From assembly GCA_937863215.1 (NCBI GenBank), contig CALMFQ010000488.1:1-11301 (forward strand): 11,301 nt of DNA. The letters run 5' to 3'. Numbering within the stretch: position 1 is the stretch's first letter; each line of letters opens with the position of its first letter. Position numbers and translations under genes: made by a program. Below, piece by piece: positions 1-7,280 of the stretch. Source of the DNA: an uncultured Pseudomonadota bacterium. GTDB taxonomy: Bacteria > Pseudomonadota > Gammaproteobacteria > Burkholderiales > SCOH01. A model generated the notes under the pieces. It searched no databases and was not told the origin of the DNA. It saw nothing but the letters and a program-made list of their open reading frames with translations.

Positions 1-425
1 TCCACCTGGCGCCGCTCTCGTTCCCGACGCCGATGCACGGCGTCGCGATCGCGCGAGGCGCGCAGGATTTCTAGGAAAGTGTCGATGAAATCACTCTCCT
101 CGAAAGTCGTTTTCTGCAGGTAATCCCACGCATCCAGCGCCTTCATGATGCTGCGGTAGATGGTTGCCGGCATCGCCGACACCACCAGCACGGGAGTGCC
201 GTGGCTCTTGTTGATCGCATTGATCAGCGCCACGCCGGCATGGCGCTCGCGCCCCAGTTCGATATCCAGCACCACCAGATCGTAGCGCTCGCGCAGGATC
301 GCCGCTTCGGCATCGTCGCGGTTGAACCACTGGTCGACGCGAATGCCGTTCTTCGCCGCCTCGATCCAGCCCTTGAGCTGATTGCTGGTCGGCGCGTCGT
401 CTTCGATGATCGCGACTTTCAACAT
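1..425 (-). CDS. Response regulator, receiver domain (partial, 3' end beyond window)
   Basis: The first 141 codons of a response regulator read from an ATG at 425 down to the left edge without a stop, so the C-terminal part lies outside. The protein opens MLKVAIIEDDAPTSNQL, a typical receiver start with acidic residues E8, D9 and D10. D54 in YDLVVLDIELG is the expected phosphoacceptor, S83 the Ser/Thr switch position, and K105 in DYLQK the conserved lysine. After about residue 120 the chain becomes Arg/Glu-rich (a linker such as RRRERERRQV), which normally leads into an output domain that cannot be seen here. A GGAG motif lies 6 nt before the ATG. It is divergent from the SPFH gene at 797, and no partner kinase is visible. 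Receiver identity is clear from motifs; output type and target genes are unknown. Confidence 0.88.
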   Translation of the reverse strand, partial: MLKVAIIEDDAPTSNQLKGWIEAAKNGIRVDQWFNRDDAEAAILRERYDLVVLDIELGRERHAGVALINAINKSHGTPVLVVSAMPATIYRSIMKALDAWDYLQKTTFEESDFIDTFLEILRASRDRDAVHRRRERERRQV

Positions 426-455
426 GGATGACTCCAACAGGTGTTTATCGCCGCC

Positions 456-501
456 ATTATCCCGCCTTGGCCGGCATCGGCGTTGTGAATCTTTGCTCAC
501 A
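456..501 (-). promoter_or_regulatory. Candidate promoter and activator palindrome for the left response regulator
   Basis: On the minus strand GATAAT (456-461) fits a sigma-70 -10 box (5 of 6), with no good -35. Further upstream lies TGTGAATCTTTGCTCACA (484-501), a perfect TGTGA/TCACA inverted repeat. If transcription starts near 449-450, the palindrome is centred at about -42, the usual place for a class II CRP/FNR-type activator compensating for a weak -35. The spacer is 8 nt instead of CRP's canonical 6, which weakens the assignment. Confidence 0.35.
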
Positions 502-516
502 CGGCTTACTGCGCGC

Positions 517-528
517 TCCGCCGGCGGA
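517..528. repeat. 12-base perfect palindrome
   Basis: TCCGCCGGCGGA is a perfect palindrome lying upstream of the CRP-like site in the 426-796 intergenic stretch. It has no T-run after it and is GC-rich like the surroundings, so it may be an operator or chance. No function is claimed. Confidence 0.25.
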
Positions 529-610
529 ATGCAAGCCACCGGACGGTGAAACAACTGGCGACACGGCCGCATTGAACGCTCCACGGGCGTTTGCGCATCA
601 TGGGCCACAT

Positions 611-771
611 CAGCAGAAAGAATCTGATCAATGTCTGTCGCGAGCAGCCCTCAGCGGGGTGAAGAGCAGCGCAAAAACCGGAATGTACTGGAGTACATGA
701 GGATTTTGAGCAGCACATGAATCCCGATCAGGGCTGCGCAGCAAGACATTGATCAGATTCCAAGGCTGCTG
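611..771. repeat. Long inverted-repeat element (MITE-like hairpin)
   Basis: The outer arms GAATCTGATCAATGTCT (620-636) and its exact reverse complement (744-760) are 17-base perfect inverted repeats. Symmetry continues inward: GCAGCCCT near 643-651 pairs with AGGGCTGC near 730-737, then GCAGC pairs with GCAGC or GCTGC on the other arm, and CAAAA pairs with TTTTG. The centre is ATGTACT-GG-AGTACAT (683-698). Outside the 17-mers, CAGCAG (611-616) pairs with CTGCTG (766-771) with a 2-nt offset. The whole 161 bases can fold as one imperfect hairpin about position 690. No open reading frame inside is convincing and no clear target-site duplication was found. It ends only 25 nt before the SPFH start codon, so it occupies that gene's leader or promoter region. 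This is consistent with a non-autonomous mobile element or a dispersed intergenic palindrome family; copy number is unknown. Confidence 0.7.
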
Positions 772-796
772 CAACCGTTACATAAGGAAAATCGCC

Positions 797-2089
797 ATGT
801 CAAATCGTCTACAAGTCATTGCCCAAGCCGTGCGTGAATCGCTGGCTTCCATTGCCGGCCGTTCGCAGCAGCTGATCCAGCGTATTGCCAGTAGCAGTTC
901 GCGTAGCCATGCGCGGCTGGCTGCCGTTGCACTGGCCGGCGCCGCTGCTTACGGCTTGTTCAGCCATCCGCCGTTCGCCCGCATCGAGCGCGGCGAGCTG
1001 GGTGTGCGGCTGAACCAGTTCAGCGGTGGCGTGACCGAAGCGCGCGACGGGGTGCTGACGATCATTCCCGGCGTACACGAATTGCGCCGTTACCCGTTGC
1101 GCGACCAGCTGTATCGGCCGTTGCAGGGCGCCAAGGCGAATGGCGAGGCGCCGTTCCAGTCGGTCGAAGGGCTGTCGCTCGGTGTCGATCTGAGCATTCG
1201 TTACGCGCTCGATCCGGCGCGTGTCGCGGCGATGTCGCGCACGCTGCCGGCCGACATTAACCGCGAAGTACTGGAGCCGGCGGTGCAGGGCGTGATCTAC
1301 AAGACCTTCACCCGCTACACGGTGCGGGAAATCTTCTCCAGCAAGCGCGCGGAAATCCAGCAGGCGATCGAGACCGAGCTGAAGCCGAAACTGGCGGCAG
1401 ACGGCATCCAGCTGCGTGCGGTGCAGATCGGCAAGGTCGATCTGCCGGCCGATTACCGCGCCGGCATGGAGCGGCTGCTGGCGGAAGAGCTGGCAACGGA
1501 AAAAATGCGCTACACGCTGGAGCTGAAGGACAAACAGGTGAAACAGACCGCGCTTGAGGCCGAAGCCGACAAGGTGCGGCGCGAACGGGCTGCCGAGGCG
1601 GCGGCGAGCGAGCAGGTGATTGCCGCGCGGGCGCAGGAAGAAGCGATGAAACACGTGCTGCCGTTCAAGCAGAAGCAGATCGAGCAGCGCCAGCTGGAAG
1701 CCGAAGCGGAAAAGCTGGCGCGCATCAAGAATGCCGAGGGCAGCGCGCAGGCACGGCGTATCGAGGCCGACGGCGAAGCCGCATCGCGGCAGAAGCTGGC
1801 CGACGCCGAAGTCTACCGGCTGGAAAAAGTCGGCAAGACCGCGAGCGAGCAGATGGCTCGCGACGGTGCGCTGATCAGCCGCCATCCGCTGCTGATCCAG
1901 AAAACGCTGGCGGACAAGCTGTCCGACAAGATTTCGGTGATCATCGCACCGCCACCGGCAGATGGCGGCTTCATCGGTTCGGCGCTGATCGGCGCCAATA
2001 TGCAGCAGAAAGGCCAGCCGCTGGCGCTGCGCACCGGCGGCGCTGACGGGCAGTCTGACAACGACAGTAACGCGCAGGAGGCTCAATAA
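797..2089 (+). CDS. SPFH/Band 7 (prohibitin-like) membrane protein
   Basis: A 430-residue protein. A positively charged N-terminus precedes one membrane segment (about 40-56, LAAVALAGAAAYGLF). An SPFH/Band 7 domain follows from about 60 to 230 (for example IERGELGVRL, DGVLTIIPGVHELRRYPLRDQ and TFTRYTVREIFSSKRAEI). Then comes a long Ala/Glu/Lys/Arg-rich coiled coil (about 225-355) and a short, polar, Gly-rich tail. Family knowledge: prohibitin-like SPFH proteins form ring or cage oligomers in membranes and act as scaffolds, often with proteases. The start at 797 is chosen because AAGGA lies 8 nt upstream; an in-frame ATG at 749 falls inside the inverted-repeat element and lacks such a site. 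It is the first gene of an operon: its TAA shares one base with the next ATG. The exact partner or substrate cannot be told from sequence. Confidence 0.9.
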   Translation: MSNRLQVIAQAVRESLASIAGRSQQLIQRIASSSSRSHARLAAVALAGAAAYGLFSHPPFARIERGELGVRLNQFSGGVTEARDGVLTIIPGVHELRRYPLRDQLYRPLQGAKANGEAPFQSVEGLSLGVDLSIRYALDPARVAAMSRTLPADINREVLEPAVQGVIYKTFTRYTVREIFSSKRAEIQQAIETELKPKLAADGIQLRAVQIGKVDLPADYRAGMERLLAEELATEKMRYTLELKDKQVKQTALEAEADKVRRERAAEAAASEQVIAARAQEEAMKHVLPFKQKQIEQRQLEAEAEKLARIKNAEGSAQARRIEADGEAASRQKLADAEVYRLEKVGKTASEQMARDGALISRHPLLIQKTLADKLSDKISVIIAPPPADGGFIGSALIGANMQQKGQPLALRTGGADGQSDNDSNAQEAQ

Positions 2090-3495
2090 TGTTGCTCGCA
2101 ACCCTCGCCAGCCTGGCCATCGTTACCCAGGATCAGGTTGCGCTGCGCGCCGCACCGCGCGAATCGGCACCGCAGCAGGCGGTGCTGTGGCAGGGCGACA
2201 ATCTGGAAATCCGTGGCCGCAAACTGGATTATCTGCAGGTTTACGACCATCGGCGCGAGCGCGCCGGCTATGTGCGCATGGCTGAAGTGCGCAGCAGCTC
2301 GCTGCGCCCGGCCGACGCGGCGGAACTGCTGGCGGTATTGCGCTTTGTGCGCGATACACCGGGTGCCGAAGCACTGGGGATCAGCTACGCCGCCGCTTAT
2401 CTGAAAGCCGCGCCGGCCGAGGCGATCAGCGCCGAGCCGTTCGACGCCTTGGGCAGCATGGCCGAACGGCTGGCACAACGTGCCAGCGCGCGCCAGAACA
2501 AGGCCGAAGCGGCGACGCTGGCAGCACATCTGGAAGTGGCCACCAGTTATGGCGTCAATCTGCGCAGCTTCGAGCGCGATGGCAAGCTGCAGATGTGTTA
2601 CGACGGCGAAGCCTTCCGCCGCGTGCTGGCGTTGCCCTCCACTGCCGAACAGCAGGCGCGCGCCGCTCTGGCGTTGACGCGGCCGGACTGCATCGATCCG
2701 CAGACGCCGCCACTGGAGCGCGGCAATCTCGACACCTGGCGTGCCGCAGTGCTGGACAAGGTGGCGCTGGAGGCATTGCCGCCGCACTTGCAGAATCGCA
2801 TCCACATGCGCCGCGCCGGCGTCTGGGCCGCGCTGGCTTACCAGCAGGCACGGCGCAATCAGGCTGGCCAGCCGGCCGCCAGCCGCGCCTTGCAGGAAAT
2901 GCTGGCGGTCAATCCGGCCGAGTTTGCCGATGCCGACCGCAAAACCTACGCCGATGCGGCAATGCGCGTATCGGCATCGCGCTGGGCGGCAGCGGCGCCG
3001 GCGGTGCCGAACTCGCGCCTGTCGATTGCCACCGTCGCCGGCCAGCCGGGCGAAACCTGTGTGCTGCTGCTCGATGCCAGGCATGGCACTGCCGATCCGC
3101 TGGTCAAGCGCTGTTCTTATGGCGTGGTCTGGCCGGCATCGGTGAGCGTCAATCCGCAGGGTACGGCGTTGACGCTGGCGGTGCAGCCGCTCGAAGGCTG
3201 GCGCGAGCTGTGGCTGTTGCGCCAGACCGAATCCGGCTGGAGCGCCGCCGTGCTGCCGCCGGGCAACAACAATCCGGATATCGGCTATGCTGAATTCGCC
3301 GGCTGGGTGCCGGGCGGGCAGAGCATGCTGGTGGCGCGCGAAACCAGCAGCGAAGGGCGCCACAAACGCAGCTTTGAGGTAGTAGGGCTGGAGACGCTGG
3401 CAGTGGAAAAATCCGCCGATCAGCCGGCGGCGCTGACTGCGTTCAGTCGTTGGCAGGATGCGCAATGGAAGCGACAGACGCTCAGCTTGCGTTGA
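2089..3495 (+). CDS. Exported SH3-like/beta-repeat protein of unknown function
   Basis: A 468-residue protein I do not recognise as a named family. A short hydrophobic N-terminus (MLLATLASLAIV) suggests export, though no clear cleavage site is seen because the first domain starts almost at once. Residues about 11-70 resemble a bacterial SH3-like domain (VALRAAPRESAPQQAVLW, then YLQVYDHRRERAGYVRMAEV). The middle (about 75-300) is Ala-rich and helical. The C-terminal 160 residues are beta-rich with propeller-like spacing (VSVNPQGTALTLAVQPLEG, then ELWLLRQ; later FAGWVPGGQSMLVARE), similar in style to WD40-like or TolB-type repeats. ATG overlaps the SPFH stop (TAATG), and AGGAGG sits at 2076-2081, so the pair is translationally coupled. 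An extracytoplasmic partner or client sensor for the SPFH scaffold is a reasonable inference. No catalytic motif is apparent. Confidence 0.8.
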   Translation: MLLATLASLAIVTQDQVALRAAPRESAPQQAVLWQGDNLEIRGRKLDYLQVYDHRRERAGYVRMAEVRSSSLRPADAAELLAVLRFVRDTPGAEALGISYAAAYLKAAPAEAISAEPFDALGSMAERLAQRASARQNKAEAATLAAHLEVATSYGVNLRSFERDGKLQMCYDGEAFRRVLALPSTAEQQARAALALTRPDCIDPQTPPLERGNLDTWRAAVLDKVALEALPPHLQNRIHMRRAGVWAALAYQQARRNQAGQPAASRALQEMLAVNPAEFADADRKTYADAAMRVSASRWAAAAPAVPNSRLSIATVAGQPGETCVLLLDARHGTADPLVKRCSYGVVWPASVSVNPQGTALTLAVQPLEGWRELWLLRQTESGWSAAVLPPGNNNPDIGYAEFAGWVPGGQSMLVARETSSEGRHKRSFEVVGLETLAVEKSADQPAALTAFSRWQDAQWKRQTLSLR

Positions 3496-3590
3496 AAGCC
3501 CGTTCGAATCCCTGCTGCGCAGCGCTCCGCCTCGCTGAGTGTCGCTTGCGACGGATTTTAAACAGGCTTTGAATTCACAAACGGGAAACC

Positions 3591-3848
3591 ATGGATTCGA
3601 TTTACCGATTGTTCAGCTACGCCAAACCGCGTTCGCTGATGCTGGTGGCGGCGGCGATGTCGTTGGCGCTGCTGACGATGTTGATCGCGTTTGCCGGCAG
3701 CTGGCCGCTGGTGCAGGGCGCCTTGGCGCTGTTGACCTTGCTGCTGTGGCTGCCGCTGCTGTTCGATCTGGCGCCGGTGATCTGGTGCGTGCTGGTTCAC
3801 GGCCGCTGGCCGGACCGGCCACGCTATTTCGGCGCGCGTTCCAGATAA
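3591..3848 (+). CDS. Small two-helix membrane protein, unknown
   Basis: An 85-residue protein with a short basic N-terminus (MDSIYRLFSYAKPRS), two predicted membrane helices (about 16-36 and 43-69) separated by a short turn, and an Arg-rich cytoplasmic-type tail ending GARSR. Upstream is only a modest GGGAA-like site about 4-8 nt before the ATG. It lies 95 nt after the SH3-like protein on the same strand and could be a distal member of that transcription unit. Its last 25 bases overlap, tail to tail, the end of the membrane-protein gene on the other strand. Strong third-position G/C supports real coding. No family is recognised and it could be a small accessory membrane protein. Confidence 0.6.
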   Translation: MDSIYRLFSYAKPRSLMLVAAAMSLALLTMLIAFAGSWPLVQGALALLTLLLWLPLLFDLAPVIWCVLVHGRWPDRPRYFGARSR

Positions 3849-4342
3849 TTGCCGCAAGCCGGCAACAGCAGCCCGGCCAGCGCGCCAAACAATGCGCCGC
3901 TGGGCAGCGTGATCTGGCCGACCAGCAGCAGCCATATCATGCCGAACTGCATACTGCCAGCCAGACTGTGCCACAGCGACAGCGACACCAGCGGCACGGT
4001 CTGCAGCACCAGCGCGTTGTACAGATCGGTGGTGAACAGCACCAGCCCGTGGCTCAGCAGCGCATTCAGCAGCCCCAGCAATACACCGAAACCGAGCCGC
4101 AGCGGCAGGCGCAGCGTGCGCAGCCGGCCGGCACCAACGAACCAGAGCGGGAATTCGGCAATGAAACCGGTAATCACATAGCGGGTGATGAACGGCAGCG
4201 GATGCAGCCCCATACCGAAGTGCTTGAGCGCGAATTCGGCGATCAGCCAGGCGGAAAAACCGGCGGAGATCGCCATGATGCAGCTGGAAAACAGCGCAAG
4301 AGCGAGTCGCTGCGGCAGGGTAGGAGAAGGAGAGTTGCTCAT
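3824..4342 (-). CDS. Polytopic inner-membrane protein, unknown
   Basis: A 172-residue, very hydrophobic protein. Likely membrane helices lie near residues 12-37, 51-70, 83-105, 108-128, 130-145 and 147-163, so five or six spans. Charged loops include GRLRTLRLPLR between the second and third helices. No catalytic or transport signature is recognised. The ATG at 4342 has no convincing Shine-Dalgarno sequence. The gene follows the DUF1501 gene by 42 nt on the same strand, so it is probably the last cistron of the FixH/DUF1800/DUF1501 cluster. Its stop lies inside the end of the convergent small membrane gene. A membrane anchor or transporter serving the exported DUF1501/DUF1800 proteins is only a guess from position. 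Confidence 0.72.
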   Translation of the reverse strand: MSNSPSPTLPQRLALALFSSCIMAISAGFSAWLIAEFALKHFGMGLHPLPFITRYVITGFIAEFPLWFVGAGRLRTLRLPLRLGFGVLLGLLNALLSHGLVLFTTDLYNALVLQTVPLVSLSLWHSLAGSMQFGMIWLLLVGQITLPSGALFGALAGLLLPACGNYLERAPK

Positions 4343-4384
4343 GCTGGGGCGGGAATGATTGATCTACGGTTAGTCTCTGCCTGT

Positions 4385-5569
4385 TTATAGCAGACCCAGA
4401 TCCACTGGCGTGGTAGCGGGAAATATTTGCGCACACTGCGCCGCATTGAGTCCGTACAGCCGGCGCAACAGCCCGCCCAGTAGCGTGCGATAGTCGTTGA
4501 GCACCGGCAGATCGCGGTCTTGCAGCAGGCTGGCGCGGTCGATGCGCATTTGTTCGCCAACGATACGGCCGCCGCCGATGCCGCCACCGAGCACCCAGTA
4601 GACGCTGCCATGGCCGTGGTCGGTGCCGCGGTTGCCGTTTTCGCGGAAGGTGCGGCCGAATTCGCTGATTACCACCACTACGGTGTTGTTCCAGTTGTTG
4701 CCCATTTCCTCGGCGAATGCCGCCAGCCCGCGCCCCAGTTCGTCCAGACGCCCGGCCAGGTAGCCGCTAGCCGCGCCCTGGCCGACGTGGGTATCCCAGC
4801 CGCCGATATCGACGAAACCGATGCTGTACTTGTCCTGCAGCAGCCGCGCTATGCGCCGTGCCTCCTGCTCGAAGCCCTTGCTGCTTGCGGCATTGCGGCT
4901 GGCGCTGTCCATTTCCGCTGCCAGTTCGCGCATGATTTCGTCGCGTACGCCAAAACCGTCGCTGACCTGCCGCGCCAGCGGGGTGTTGGCGTACATTGCG
5001 TTGATCAGGCCCACCTGGCGCGCATCGAGTGCCAGTTTGGCGACATGGCGCAGTGCCTGATTGGCGATCTGCACCTCGCCGCGCATGATCAGCGGTAGTT
5101 GCTCGGTCAGCGCGATGGCGCGTTCGCCGCGCAGTACGCCGGCAAGACGGTTGAGAAAACCGGACTGGAAATCGCGCCGGCCATTGAGCGGCTGCCCCAG
5201 CTCGATGCTGTCCTGGGTTTCGAAATGGCTGCGCGACAGGTCTTCGCTACCGGCGAACGGCACGAACGCCAGTTGCCGGTTCTGGTACAGCGGATACAGG
5301 CTTTGCTGCAGCACCGGATGCAGCCCCCAGTCGCTGTCCAGCGCCAATGCCGCGTCGGTGGCGCTATTGGGGCGGGCGATGGCGATATTGGGGCGCGCAG
5401 CGTAATAGAAATCGCTGCCGTGCGGCACCAGCAGGCTGGTTGCATCGTAACCGCCGCGCAGGAATACCAGCAGCAAGCGGCTGCCAGCGCCGGGTGCGGC
5501 GATCAGCCGGCTGGACACGCCCACCAGCGGTGCCGCCGCCAGCCATTGCAGAAGTTGCCGTCGTTGCAT
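4385..5569 (-). CDS. DUF1501 family Tat-exported protein (alkaline-phosphatase-like fold)
   Basis: A 394-residue protein starting MQRRQLLQWLAAAPLVGVSS, a twin-arginine signal with Arg3-Arg4, a hydrophobic stretch and an Ala-containing cleavage region near 25, implying folded export through Tat. Hallmarks of the DUF1501 family follow: FLRGGYDA (37-43), WGLHP (81-85), SRSHFETQD (112-120), GGWDTH (256-261), SEFGRTFREN (302-311) and GTDHGHGS (315-322). The Asp/His clusters correspond to metal-ligand positions of the alkaline phosphatase/sulfatase fold, but no enzymatic reaction is established for the family. The ATG at 5569 is preceded by AAGG and lies 11 nt after the DUF1800 stop, so the two are co-transcribed. 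The first motif reads GGYD where many relatives have GGND or GGMD. Genes of the two families commonly occur together. Confidence 0.92.
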   Translation of the reverse strand: MQRRQLLQWLAAAPLVGVSSRLIAAPGAGSRLLLVFLRGGYDATSLLVPHGSDFYYAARPNIAIARPNSATDAALALDSDWGLHPVLQQSLYPLYQNRQLAFVPFAGSEDLSRSHFETQDSIELGQPLNGRRDFQSGFLNRLAGVLRGERAIALTEQLPLIMRGEVQIANQALRHVAKLALDARQVGLINAMYANTPLARQVSDGFGVRDEIMRELAAEMDSASRNAASSKGFEQEARRIARLLQDKYSIGFVDIGGWDTHVGQGAASGYLAGRLDELGRGLAAFAEEMGNNWNNTVVVVISEFGRTFRENGNRGTDHGHGSVYWVLGGGIGGGRIVGEQMRIDRASLLQDRDLPVLNDYRTLLGGLLRRLYGLNAAQCAQIFPATTPVDLGLL

Positions 5570-5580
5570 TGGGTTGGCCT

Positions 5581-7137
5581 TTATCGATACATGAATTCCG
5601 GTGCTGCCAGCAGCAGCGTATTCCATTCCTGCGGCGATTGCGCCTGCTGCAGCGCCTGCAATGTGGCTGGCGCCAGCGTGCGTTGCCAGTAGTTGTAATA
5701 GACGCCGTTCGCCAGCTGCGGAAATGCCGGCTTTTCCATCGCCGGCATCTGCTCGCTGCGGAACAGGCCGGCGCTGCCGCTGCCGATGGCGCGGGCGATT
5801 TCGAAGCGCGTGCTCATCTGGCCGGGGCTGATCCACGCAGCCGGATCGAGCGGATAGCCGTCCGGCGTCTGGCGCCCGTACAGCGGTTCGCCCATGCGGT
5901 TGAGCCAGTTGCCGAGCGGGGCGGTGTTGAGGATCGCCTTGTCGTCGTAGGCCAGCCGCACTGCCGATAGCACATAGTGCAGCGGGTCCTTGAATTGTTG
6001 TCCCAGCGACGCGGCGAATTCGCGCGAATGGAACAGCGTCTGCAGCGTTGCATCGATGCGGCCGTCGCTGGCGCTGAAAGTTTTGCTCATCTCGGCCAGC
6101 AGCACGCCGGACGGCTCGTTGCCGGTGAAGTAGCGCGCCAGCTTGCGGCAGATGAAACGCGCCGTGGCCGGGTGGCGCGCCAGCAGGTCGAGCGCCTGAT
6201 CCAGCTCGGCCAGTCCGTTGGCGTCGATGGTTTGCCCGAGCAGCTGTTTGCTGCCGTGATCGTGCCGTTGCGGGTGAAATTCAAACAGCGGTTGCTGCGG
6301 ATAGCTATCCCGCTCAACCCTGGCGTTGGCGCGTGGCTTGCCGCCGGCATTGACGCCGACGCCGGTAAGTATCCGCGCCAACTCCTGTACGTCGCGCTGG
6401 CTGTAGCCGCCGTCAACGCCGAGTGTATGCAGCTCCAGCAGCTCGCGCGCATAGTTTTCGTTGATGTGGCCGGCGCTGTTCTGCTGATTGTCCAGATACA
6501 GCAGCATTGCCGGGTGATGGGCGCTGACACCGAGCAAATCGCGGAAACGGCCGAGCGCATGGCTGCGCAGCTGTTCCTCGTAATCGCCGAGCAGCGCGCG
6601 CAGCTGGTGTTTGTGCTGATATACGGAAAAATGGTTGCCCCAGAACCAGGTCATCTGCGCTTCGAGCTGATTCGGCGAATACAGTGCGCGCAGCAGCGAG
6701 CGGCTGGCTGCCTCGCGGCCAAGCCGGTCGAGATCCTGCTGGTATGCCTTGAGCGCAGCTTTGCGCTCGGCTGCGTCGTGCAAATCCTGCGCCGCCCGAT
6801 GCTGCTGTTGCAGTTGTTGCGCCAGTTGCAGCAGCGGCTGCTGGCTGATGCGCATAAGGTCGATCTGTTGCTGCACCGGCTCGGGCAAGCGCAGCTTCGG
6901 ATCGGGGTGCAGCTGTTGCTGCAGATAGGCACTGCTGCCGAGCGTTTCGATCTGACGCAGCACCGCGCTGTTGGCGCCCCAGGTAATGCGGTTGGCCAGC
7001 CGCAGCGGGTCGAGCTGCAGGGAATCCGGCCGCTCGGCTACGGTGGGCGCGGCGCCGCACGCACCCAGCAGCGGCAGCGCCAGCAACGGCCAGATGCGGC
7101 GTAGACAGGGGAGAAGCGTATGGCTGGGCAGATGCAT
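5581..7137 (-). CDS. DUF1800 family lipoprotein
   Basis: A 518-residue protein. It begins with a basic n-region (CLRRIW), a hydrophobic core (PLLALPLL) and lipobox LGAC with Cys27 as the predicted lipidated residue. Gly28 follows, so outer-membrane sorting rather than an Asp retention signal is expected. DUF1800 hallmarks are MTWFWGNHFSVY (162-173), YLDNQQN (214-220), ENYARELLELHTLGVDGGYSQRDVQ split around 227-251, LTG (257-259), HPATARFICRKLARYF (322-337) and the REFA repeat near 375. A Gln-rich helical region (90-125) lies near the N-terminus. The start at 7137 is chosen because it yields the complete lipoprotein signal; in-frame ATGs at 7230 and 7191 would bury it. No strong ribosome site is seen. 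It precedes DUF1501 by 11 nt. Family function is unknown; paired exported action with DUF1501 is inferred from coupling. Confidence 0.9.
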   Translation of the reverse strand: MHLPSHTLLPCLRRIWPLLALPLLGACGAAPTVAERPDSLQLDPLRLANRITWGANSAVLRQIETLGSSAYLQQQLHPDPKLRLPEPVQQQIDLMRISQQPLLQLAQQLQQQHRAAQDLHDAAERKAALKAYQQDLDRLGREAASRSLLRALYSPNQLEAQMTWFWGNHFSVYQHKHQLRALLGDYEEQLRSHALGRFRDLLGVSAHHPAMLLYLDNQQNSAGHINENYARELLELHTLGVDGGYSQRDVQELARILTGVGVNAGGKPRANARVERDSYPQQPLFEFHPQRHDHGSKQLLGQTIDANGLAELDQALDLLARHPATARFICRKLARYFTGNEPSGVLLAEMSKTFSASDGRIDATLQTLFHSREFAASLGQQFKDPLHYVLSAVRLAYDDKAILNTAPLGNWLNRMGEPLYGRQTPDGYPLDPAAWISPGQMSTRFEIARAIGSGSAGLFRSEQMPAMEKPAFPQLANGVYYNYWQRTLAPATLQALQQAQSPQEWNTLLLAAPEFMYR

Positions 7138-7280
7138 GGAGCGGGCTCGCTGGTGGACGGCTACAGCTTGGTTATAGCCTGCCGGCCACATCGGGTCGCT
7201 GCAGATCGGCACGGGTAAAGGGGCGGGCATGGTCGCTCAGCTGCAGCGTCAGTGCGGTGATCCACCGATGGCTGCGACAC
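7138..7280 (-). other. 143-base gap with coding-like remnant between fixH-like and DUF1800 genes
   Basis: One minus-strand frame between the FixH stop and the DUF1800 start reads WITALTLQLSDHARPFTRA and onward to DVAGRL before TAA at 7174-7172. It has protein-like composition but no ATG, GTG or TTG start and no ribosome site. It may be the decayed tail of a lost gene or plain GC-rich non-coding DNA. No convincing promoter is visible here, though CTATAACC near 7172-7179 (minus) vaguely resembles a -10 box. Confidence 0.25.

Noticed and set aside
506..718. Short ORFs within the inverted-repeat element
   Set aside because: They cross the hairpin arms, have no ribosome site and no protein-like features.
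749..796. Upstream ATG at 749 as the SPFH start
   Set aside because: It lies within the right arm of the hairpin with no ribosome site, whereas ATG 797 has AAGGA at proper spacing.
809..2101. Long antisense open frames opposite the SPFH, SH3-like and kinase genes
   Set aside because: Composition is His/Arg/Gln-rich with no domain motifs; they mirror the GC-rich codons of the real genes on the other strand.
3504..3518. GTTCGAATCCCT-type string resembling a tRNA T-loop or an attachment-site core
   Set aside because: The bases on either side (GCCCG and CCCTG) do not pair to form a T-stem, no acceptor or anticodon arm is found, and no integrase is nearby; likely chance.
3541..3557. GTCG-CTTG-CGAC followed by GGATTTT as a rho-independent terminator
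   Set aside because: The stem is only four pairs (five if the loop is two bases) and the T-run is four long; too weak to call.
7138..7230. In-frame ATG starts for DUF1800 at 7230 or 7191
   Set aside because: They would place the lipoprotein signal deep inside the protein and have no ribosome site.
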